From positions 1 to 12,698 of the forward strand of contig JAHEMP010000039.1 of the NCBI GenBank assembly GCA_024643585.1: 12,698 nucleotides of DNA, in the 5' to 3' direction. Numbering within the stretch: the first letter of the stretch is position 1; every line of letters begins with the position of its first letter. The notes under the pieces are model-generated. The model was not told the DNA's origin, ran no database searches, and saw nothing but the letters and a program-made list of their open reading frames with translations. The position numbers and the translations under genes are program-made. This document shows positions 7,546 through 12,698 of the stretch, piece by piece. This DNA is from Crocinitomicaceae bacterium (GTDB taxonomy: Bacteria > Bacteroidota > Bacteroidia > Flavobacteriales_D > Crocinitomicaceae).

Positions 7546-7582
7546 TTTGTTGTAGCAAAAATATTTATTTTTAGCATTTAAA
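7546..7582. promoter_or_regulatory. Candidate back-to-back promoters for dprA and kdsB
   Basis: An exact -7 element for the minus strand, TATTTTTG (7563-7556), lies two bases from a near match for the plus strand, TATTTTTA (7566-7573). The plus-strand copy has TTTG at 7546-7549 (spacer 16). The minus-strand copy has TTTA at 7582-7579 (spacer 15). Both spacers are a little short. The kdsB leader would be about 15 bases and the dprA leader about 53. The region is very AT-rich, so chance matches are possible. Confidence 0.35.
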
Positions 7583-7591
7583 GTATTGTAA

Positions 7592-8323
7592 ATGAAAGTA
7601 TTAGGCGTTATTCCGGCTCGTTTTGATTCATCTAGGTTTCCTGGAAAACCTTTGATTGACTTGAAAGGAAAATCAATGATTCAACGGGTTTACGAAGGTG
7701 CTAAAAGGAGTTCTATGTTGACAGAAGTAATTGTGGCAACGGATGATCAAAGAATAGTTGATGCGGTTTTAGCCTTTGGCGGTAAAGTTGAAATGACAAA
7801 TAAAAAACACCCTAGTGGAACAGATAGATGTGGTGAAATTCTTTCAAGGCATGGTGATTACGATGTGGTTTTAAACATTCAAGGAGATGAACCGCTTGTT
7901 GCTGCAGAACAAATTAACACCCTTTTAAATGCTTTTCAGGACAGCGAAGTGCAAATAGCCACACTGGGAATAAAGGATGTTTCGGAAGCTGATTTTCAAA
8001 ATCCAAACAGAATAAAGTTGGTTGCCAATTCAAAAGGAGATGCGTTGTATTTCTCGAGAAGTGCCATCCCTAATGTGTTTCACGCTAATGAGGTTTCAAA
8101 AGAAATGTTTCCATTTATGCGTCATATCGGCTTGTATGCTTATCGTGCTTCGGTTCTGAAAAAGTTAGTGTCACTTGAAAAATCGCTATTGGAGCAAATT
8201 GAATCTTTGGAGCAATTGAGATGGTTATACCATGGCTACCCAATACGTATTGTTGAAACAACAATAGAAACGCCAAATATCGACGTGCCTGAGGATGTGG
8301 AAAAAGTATTGCCTTATTTGTAA
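7592..8323 (+). CDS. kdsB: 3-deoxy-manno-octulosonate cytidylyltransferase (KdsB)
   Basis: Cytoplasmic enzyme that joins Kdo to CTP, giving CMP-Kdo and pyrophosphate; CMP-Kdo feeds Kdo transfer to lipid A, so the organism is expected to make Kdo-bearing lipopolysaccharide. The 243 residues match the family length. The nucleotide-binding signature PARFDSSRFPGKPL is at 8-21, ATDD at 49-52, HPSGTDRCGE at 73-82, and NIQGDEPLV at 95-103, with metal ligand D99. NIDVPEDVE (229-237) supplies the second metal ligand, D231. The start is the ATG beginning MKVLGVIPAR, the standard N-terminus. It is divergent from dprA. A separate promoter precedes the next gene 60 bases on, and I see no terminator between them, so some read-through is likely. 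Other Kdo genes are not in the window. Confidence 0.97.
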   Translation: MKVLGVIPARFDSSRFPGKPLIDLKGKSMIQRVYEGAKRSSMLTEVIVATDDQRIVDAVLAFGGKVEMTNKKHPSGTDRCGEILSRHGDYDVVLNIQGDEPLVAAEQINTLLNAFQDSEVQIATLGIKDVSEADFQNPNRIKLVANSKGDALYFSRSAIPNVFHANEVSKEMFPFMRHIGLYAYRASVLKKLVSLEKSLLEQIESLEQLRWLYHGYPIRIVETTIETPNIDVPEDVEKVLPYL

Positions 8324-8345
8324 CAATCTAGTAGAAACATCGTAA

Positions 8346-8377
8346 TTTGTAGAAGGTAAAGGAATTTTTTATCTTTG
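8346..8377 (+). promoter_or_regulatory. Promoter of the HU-CCDC81/SPOR gene, near-leaderless
   Basis: TTTG at 8346-8349, a 20-base spacer, and TATCTTTG at 8370-8377 match both parts of the Bacteroidota promoter exactly. The ATG at 8384 starts only six bases past the -7 element, so the predicted leader is about two or three bases. The match lies in a 60-base gap between genes, which adds weight. It also rules out the in-frame TTG at 8375 as the start, since that TTG is part of the element. Confidence 0.7.
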
Positions 8378-8383
8378 TTACAG

Positions 8384-9580
8384 ATGATTTTAGAAGAGGC
8401 GATAGTAGACTTGTTATTACGGCACAATTGTGTGGTTGTTCCTGCATTTGGTGGGTTCATTGCCCAATCTACCGGAGCTACCATTGACATTCGGTCAGGT
8501 ACAATGCTACCACCACGTAAATCAGTTTTATTTAATCGACAATTGGTCAACAACGATGGCCTGCTAATTTCTCATCTCTCCAAAGAAGGAGGATTAGCGT
8601 ATGATGATGCCGAAAAATTCCTGAAACAACACGTAAGCGAATGGCGCAATAAGCTGAACGAAGGACAGAGAGTCAGCATTGATAAAATCGGACACCTTTA
8701 CCTGGATGCGGAACGGAATATTAGTTTTGAACAGGATAGATTTTTCAATTTATTGCTTCAATCGTATGGCTTGAACAAAATTCACTTCATCACCGAAGAA
8801 GAGGTAAAAATTGCCGAATATCAACATCGACCAGAAAAAGTGGTGGTTTCTCATCCGATTATTGAAGAAACAATTGATTTTTCGCCTCGAGAAATCCCCG
8901 CGCCTGAATCCTTACCTAAAACAACGGCGAAAGTCATTGAATTAAACGAGGAAGAGCCTATTGTTCGACGTAAGATTTGGAAATATGCAATCGCTGCAGC
9001 TTTATTGCCTTTTGCTTTTTATACGTATTGGATCCCAATGCGAACAAATGTTTTAGAATCGGGAATGATCTCTTTCAAAGATTTTAATCCTTTGTATCAT
9101 TCAGGGGAAGGGGTTTATCAAAAGAACACCTTGTCTTTTCCTAATTCGATTGAAAAAAAGGAAAAATCATTAGAGGAATCAATCAAAAATTTACCGTCAA
9201 GTGTTGACATTTATTCCTACCAGTACGATGAGGATTTATACATTCCAATTCGTTTGGTTGAAAAATTGAAAACGAAGGCAATTTCAATTAAAGAGGCAAA
9301 ACCGGAACTTCCAAAGGAGGTTAGTATGAAAACAACAGAGAAGCAATCTTATTCTTCAGATCATTTAGGACCGAACTATATTGTTGGTTGTTTTTCAAAT
9401 GTAGAAAATGCCAAATCCATGGTTTCTCAACTAAAAGCGAAGGGTTTCCCAGCGCGAATAGTGGATGTCAAAGGAGGATTAACGCGGGTAAGTGCGGGAA
9501 GCTCCGACAATCTTGTTGAATTCAAATCAATTGAAGAACGGGCCATCGCAGCTGGCTACAAAGGTTGGATTTTACAGTAA
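8384..9580 (+). CDS. HU-CCDC81 domain protein with membrane span and periplasmic SPOR domain
   Basis: Numbered from the ATG at 8384 (398 residues). Residues 1 to about 58 match the first HU-CCDC81 bacterial domain: a hydrophobic helix, then VVVPAFGGFI, PPRKSVLFN and NNDGLLISH. Residues 59 to about 130 match the second (DDAEKFLKQHVSEWRNKL, then KIGHLYLD). These belong to the HU/IHF superfamily, whose classical members bind DNA. One membrane span at 199-218 follows RRKIWK, so the N-terminus should be cytoplasmic. A periplasmic linker of about 110 residues leads to a SPOR domain at 331-398 (NYIVGCFSNVENAKSMV to GYKGWILQ), a fold that binds glycan strands stripped of peptides at division sites. 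The architecture is known in Bacteroidota, but its role is untested as far as I know. Linking DNA to the septum is inference. It has its own promoter after kdsB. Confidence 0.9.
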   Translation: MILEEAIVDLLLRHNCVVVPAFGGFIAQSTGATIDIRSGTMLPPRKSVLFNRQLVNNDGLLISHLSKEGGLAYDDAEKFLKQHVSEWRNKLNEGQRVSIDKIGHLYLDAERNISFEQDRFFNLLLQSYGLNKIHFITEEEVKIAEYQHRPEKVVVSHPIIEETIDFSPREIPAPESLPKTTAKVIELNEEEPIVRRKIWKYAIAAALLPFAFYTYWIPMRTNVLESGMISFKDFNPLYHSGEGVYQKNTLSFPNSIEKKEKSLEESIKNLPSSVDIYSYQYDEDLYIPIRLVEKLKTKAISIKEAKPELPKEVSMKTTEKQSYSSDHLGPNYIVGCFSNVENAKSMVSQLKAKGFPARIVDVKGGLTRVSAGSSDNLVEFKSIEERAIAAGYKGWILQ

Positions 9581-9685
9581 GTAGATTTTACTTTACATTC
9601 ACTATATTTACACCTCAAATCATTGGTCAGACTTGTTTTGACTGAAGTTATTTAGTTCATTAATCAATTCGATTTCAAACAATCT

Positions 9686-10906
9686 ATGAAAAAACATCAA
9701 TTATTAGGCCTTGCACTTATTTTTTCAGGAAGCCTTTTCGCTCAATTCGGCAATACGGGATCCATAAAAAACAGTGAAAACTCTTCTTATAAATTCACAA
9801 AGATTGCTCATTTAGATGCGACTCCTGTTCAAAGTCAGGGTTTTACAGGCACTTGCTGGAGTTTCTCTGCTTTATCATTTTTCGAATCTGAATTGATGAG
9901 AATGGGCAATAAAAACCCGGCGTTATTATCAGAAATGTATATTGCGCGAAAAGCGTATGAAAGCAAAGCGGATAAATATTTGCGGATGGATGGAAAAATA
10001 AATTTTTCTGAAGGCGGTGCATTTCACGACATACCTTATGTTATAAAGCATTACGGAATCGTTCCAGAATCCGTTTATACCGGTTTGGTAAATGGTGCAG
10101 AAACACATAATCACGCGGAACTTTTCAATGTAATTGATGGAGCAATGCAAGGCGTGCTGAAATCGAAAGATGGAACTCGAGGCACTGCAATGTCCACCAA
10201 TTGGAAGCCTGCAATAAATGGTATTTTAGATGCTTATTTAGGTCCAGACCCAAAAGAATTTGTGTTTGAAGGGAAAAAATATACGCCAAAGTCGTATGCG
10301 TCCTCTTTGGGATTGGACATGGACGATTACGTCTCAATTACATCGTTCACACATTTCGACGAGTACAAAAAATGCATGTTGGAAATTCCTGACAACTGGG
10401 CTTGGGGCGAAAGTTACAATGTGCCATTGCCAGATATGATGGCTGTTGTCGAGCACGCCTTAAAAGAAGGTTACACCGTAGCTTGGGGTGCTGATGTTTC
10501 TGAAAAAGGATTTAGTTTCAAAAATGGATTAGGAATCGTTCCTTTAGATCCATCAACGATAGACGTTTCTGGCAAAGACAATAAAAACTTCTCTGATGGT
10601 GGTGCCGATAAAACTTCCAATGCTTTTGTTACGCCAGTTGAAGAAATTAAAGTAACGCCAGAATTGCGTCAATTGGGTTACGATAACAAAACAACAACAG
10701 ATGACCACGGAATGCACATCGTAGGCATCTATAAAGAGGACAATGGAACTCGGTATTTATTGGTTAAAAATTCTTGGGGAACAAGTAACTATCCAAAAGG
10801 ATATTTGTACGTTTCGGAGAACTATTTTAATTTGAAAACAATCAATATCTATTTGCACAAAGACGCTATTCAAAAAGAAATACGTCGCAAATTGGAAATT
10901 AAATAG
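9686..10906 (+). CDS. Secreted C1 cysteine peptidase, bleomycin hydrolase/PepC type
   Basis: Papain-clan peptidase closest in pattern to aminopeptidase C and bleomycin hydrolase (C1B). Residues 1-19 form a signal peptide (lysines, hydrophobic core, then SLFAQ with likely cleavage before Q20), so it should act in the periplasm or outside the cell, unlike the cytoplasmic classical C1B enzymes. Active-site residues are visible: oxyanion Q51 and nucleophile C57 in QGFTGTCWSF, histidine H341 in DDHGMHIVG, and asparagine N362 in KNSWGTSNYPKGY. The stretch of about 140-330 is an insertion of the kind that sets C1B apart from papain. The C-terminus ends at RRKLEIK. The mature start lies about 37 residues before the active cysteine, so there is no room for a long inhibitory propeptide. 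It follows the HU-SPOR gene by 105 bases and ends in its own terminator. Substrates are unknown. Confidence 0.9.
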   Translation: MKKHQLLGLALIFSGSLFAQFGNTGSIKNSENSSYKFTKIAHLDATPVQSQGFTGTCWSFSALSFFESELMRMGNKNPALLSEMYIARKAYESKADKYLRMDGKINFSEGGAFHDIPYVIKHYGIVPESVYTGLVNGAETHNHAELFNVIDGAMQGVLKSKDGTRGTAMSTNWKPAINGILDAYLGPDPKEFVFEGKKYTPKSYASSLGLDMDDYVSITSFTHFDEYKKCMLEIPDNWAWGESYNVPLPDMMAVVEHALKEGYTVAWGADVSEKGFSFKNGLGIVPLDPSTIDVSGKDNKNFSDGGADKTSNAFVTPVEEIKVTPELRQLGYDNKTTTDDHGMHIVGIYKEDNGTRYLLVKNSWGTSNYPKGYLYVSENYFNLKTINIYLHKDAIQKEIRRKLEIK

Positions 10907-10926
10907 AAGTGTAAAACTTTAAAATG

Positions 10927-10956
10927 AAGGGCTGTCGGAATGATGGTCCTTTTTTT
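10927..10956 (+). terminator. Intrinsic terminator of the C1 peptidase gene
   Basis: AAGGGCTGTC (10927-10936) pairs with GATGGTCCTT (10942-10951) as a 10-bp stem with three G-U pairs and a GGAAT loop, followed by seven Ts (10950-10956). The stop codon of the convergent DUF2891 gene begins at once after the T-run, at 10958-10960. G-U pairs weaken the reverse-strand hairpin, so it should work mainly in the plus direction. Confidence 0.8.
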
Positions 10957-10957
10957 A

Positions 10958-12058
10958 TTACTTAATCTTCCGTTCCAACAAAGCATACAATGCAAACGAA
11001 GCCAACCAATGTTCACCCATGTAATCGCCATCCACGATAGAAGGAAGCGAACTCTTCAGATGCGCATCAGCTATACCCCTCAAATGACCGAGTTTCTTGT
11101 TGTCTCTAGCAATGGAATACAAACACCAAGCGCGACTCAGATTTAAGCCGTCTAAATGCACCAATTTGCCATCGCTTCTGTCTGATACCACTAATGGTTT
11201 AAGATTAAAATGGGGATTCAATAGGCTTGGCATGAATCGATAAAGCCATTTGTTGAACTCTTTTTTCGGCAGAATTTTATTCATCAAGTGAATTTCCTCG
11301 AAAATAGGACTTAAAAAGTCGAAACCACTGGGTTCATAAGCGATATTTGCGTCTTCATCATTGAAATAAAAGAAACGAGCTCGTTCCTCAATCAGTTTTT
11401 TGAACTTTTCATTTTTCATGCGAATCGCATATTCGTAAGCTAGACTTAAACCAAATGCAGTATTTACATGTTCTCCAGACCGTAGCGGATGACTCAACTT
11501 CGGCAAAAATTCCATGAATTCATAGACGATATGATCGGCTAAAGGCTTTAAATTTTGGGCCATGACTTGTCCTAAGGAATCGTCAAAAGTATCCAAGGCA
11601 CCGTGTAATTTAAGTATCCAAGCCCAGCCATAGGTTCGTTCAAAAGATTGGTTGTGTTTGGTTTTAAAGAATTCTATTTCTTTGGCAATATTCTCAGCCG
11701 TAAGTCTTTGACTTAATTTTTGGCGAATATTTTGTTGTTCCATTTCTGGAAAATCTTTTAACAAACGAACCAACATCCAATGCCCATGAACCGAACTGTG
11801 CCAATCGAAACAACCGTAAAAGGCGGGGTGAAGTGCTTTTGGGCTTAATAATTCTTCTTCATTGTTTAATACTTGTCCAAGCTTGTTTGGGTATTCTTGT
11901 TCCAAGCATTTCATTGGTAAGGCAGCTAAACGATTAACTTGATCATTGTCTAAAATCAAACTTACTTTCGTGTCTCCAATGGAAATATCGTCATCAGGAA
12001 CGACATAAACGCATGCGCTCAAAAAGAAAACGAATAAGAAAGAATATTTTAAAATCAT
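10958..12058 (-). CDS. DUF2891 family lipoprotein
   Basis: Recognised as the DUF2891 family, whose function I do not know. The N-terminus is a lipoprotein signal with lipobox LSAC (lipidated C16), so it should be membrane-attached outside the cytoplasm. Conserved family blocks are HPAFYGCFDWHSSVHGHW at 77-94, RTYGWAWILKLH at 141-152, SGEHVNTAFG at 194-203, YEPSGFDFLSP at 241-251, DRSDGKLVHLDGLNLSRAW at 293-311 and YMGEHWLASFA at 346-356. Tryptophans, histidines and helix-forming stretches recall alpha/alpha-barrel enzymes acting on sugars, but that is only a resemblance. Its ATG (12058-12056) overlaps the TGA of dxr as ATGA, which indicates one mRNA and probable translational coupling. It is convergent with the C1 peptidase gene. 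At 366 residues it appears complete. Confidence 0.88.
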   Translation of the reverse strand: MILKYSFLFVFFLSACVYVVPDDDISIGDTKVSLILDNDQVNRLAALPMKCLEQEYPNKLGQVLNNEEELLSPKALHPAFYGCFDWHSSVHGHWMLVRLLKDFPEMEQQNIRQKLSQRLTAENIAKEIEFFKTKHNQSFERTYGWAWILKLHGALDTFDDSLGQVMAQNLKPLADHIVYEFMEFLPKLSHPLRSGEHVNTAFGLSLAYEYAIRMKNEKFKKLIEERARFFYFNDEDANIAYEPSGFDFLSPIFEEIHLMNKILPKKEFNKWLYRFMPSLLNPHFNLKPLVVSDRSDGKLVHLDGLNLSRAWCLYSIARDNKKLGHLRGIADAHLKSSLPSIVDGDYMGEHWLASFALYALLERKIK

Positions 12059-12698
12059 GGAGTTAAGATTTTAGATTTGGCCAATTCCCGTGCCATTCTG
12101 TCTATTTCAACAAAATCTTCATAGCTAGGCTTAAGAATGTTTTTCGTTTCATTGAGGACATATTCGTTTATTTCAGCAATGTCCAAGAAACCAATTTTTT
12201 CTTTTAAGAATGCATCTACTACTATTTCGTTGGAAGCGTTCAATGCACATGCGGCAGTACCTTCCATGTGCATAGCATCGTAAGCAAGATTTAAATTCTT
12301 AAACGTATCTCTGTCTGCTTGCTCGAAAGTCAACTGTGGATAATCCATGAAATTGAAACGTGGAAAATCGGTTGGAAAACGATCGGGATAGGTCAATGCA
12401 AATTGGATAGGCAACTTCATGTCTGGCAATCCCATTTGCGCTTTCATGCTCCCATCTTTGAATTGAACCAAAGAATGCACAATAGATTGAGGATGAACGA
12501 TCACATCGATTTGTTCAGGTTTCAAATTAAACAACCATTTGGCTTCAATTACTTCCAATCCTTTGTTCATCAAAGAAGCAGAATCAATCGTAATTTTCGC
12601 GCCCATTTCCCAATTAGGGTGTTTGAGTGCTTGCGCTTTGGTGACAGAAGTAAGTTTTTCTTTTGACCATCCACGGAAGGGACCACCGGAAGCGGTCA
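12055..12698 (-). CDS. dxr: 1-deoxy-D-xylulose 5-phosphate reductoisomerase (Dxr), C-terminal part, cut by the window edge
   Basis: Cytoplasmic NADPH enzyme that turns 1-deoxyxylulose 5-phosphate into 2-C-methylerythritol 4-phosphate, the committed step of the MEP route to isoprenoids. Only the last 213 residues are present; about 175 N-terminal residues, including the NADPH-binding fold, lie beyond the edge. The visible part begins TASGGPFRGW, whose serine belongs to the substrate site. It continues with HPNWEMGAKITIDSASLMNK and a GLEVIEAKWLF block that supplies metal and phosphate ligands. HPQSIVHSLVQFKDGSM, PDMKLPIQFAL and NASNEIVVDAFL follow, then the C-terminal helical domain. The frame stays open to the last base of the window, so no start can be given. 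Its TGA overlaps the next gene's ATG. Confidence 0.96.
   Translation of the reverse strand, partial: TASGGPFRGWSKEKLTSVTKAQALKHPNWEMGAKITIDSASLMNKGLEVIEAKWLFNLKPEQIDVIVHPQSIVHSLVQFKDGSMKAQMGLPDMKLPIQFALTYPDRFPTDFPRFNFMDYPQLTFEQADRDTFKNLNLAYDAMHMEGTAACALNASNEIVVDAFLKEKIGFLDIAEINEYVLNETKNILKPSYEDFVEIDRMARELAKSKILTP

Noticed and set aside
8375..8377. TTG at 8375 as the start of the HU-CCDC81/SPOR gene
   Set aside because: The TTG is the end of the TATCTTTG promoter element; the ATG at 8384 starts the conserved domain.
9601..9671. TATATTTA at 9603 and a TTTTG at 9636 as promoter parts for the C1 peptidase gene
   Set aside because: Neither has a partner element at a suitable distance; I could not assign a promoter here.
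1..12698. A mobile element, defence island, CRISPR array or secretion cluster as the hidden system
   Set aside because: All full-length genes fit core Bacteroidota families. I saw no transposase, repeat array, tRNA-linked junction or toxin-antitoxin pair.

Overview
The window looks like ordinary core chromosome of a Bacteroidota bacterium, most likely order Flavobacteriales. This is inference from gene content and signals, not from a search. The support is a gene of the HU-CCDC81/SPOR family, a DUF2891 lipoprotein, a parvulin with a Bacteroidota-type N-terminus, AT-rich DNA, no clear Shine-Dalgarno sites, and several matches to the Bacteroidota promoter (TTTG, about 20 bases, TAnnTTTG). I see no tRNA, rRNA, CRISPR array, prophage or insertion sequence.

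Left block (56-3890, all minus strand; transcription order OmpA lipoprotein, uvrC, amidase). A lipoprotein with a long coiled coil and an OmpA peptidoglycan-binding domain ends in a strong terminator. Its U-tract runs into the promoter of uvrC (nucleotide excision repair). A secreted zinc N-acetylmuramoyl-L-alanine amidase with a SPOR-like tail follows, with its own promoter. The 249-base divergent gap (3891-4139) holds an inverted pair of DnaA-box-like octamers. To its right, on the plus strand, is a membrane-anchored PpiD/SurA-type folding factor, which ends in a terminator shared with the convergent dprA gene.

Middle block (6396-10906). dprA (DNA uptake and RecA loading; minus strand, GTG start) is divergent from kdsB (CMP-Kdo synthesis for lipopolysaccharide). 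After kdsB comes a protein with a DNA-binding-type HU-CCDC81 domain, one membrane span and a periplasmic SPOR domain, then a secreted bleomycin-hydrolase-like cysteine peptidase that ends in a second terminator.

Right block (10958-12698, minus strand). The C-terminal half of dxr (MEP isoprenoid pathway) runs off the window edge and overlaps, by ATGA, the start of a DUF2891 lipoprotein gene.

Most genes concern envelope building (peptidoglycan, LPS, protein folding, SPOR and OmpA anchoring) or DNA handling (uvrC, dprA, HU-SPOR). The best candidates for new biology are the HU-membrane-SPOR protein, whose layout could link the nucleoid to septal peptidoglycan; three promoters placed so that mRNAs would start within a few bases of the ATG; and the DnaA-box-like inverted repeat. 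None of these is proven by sequence alone.
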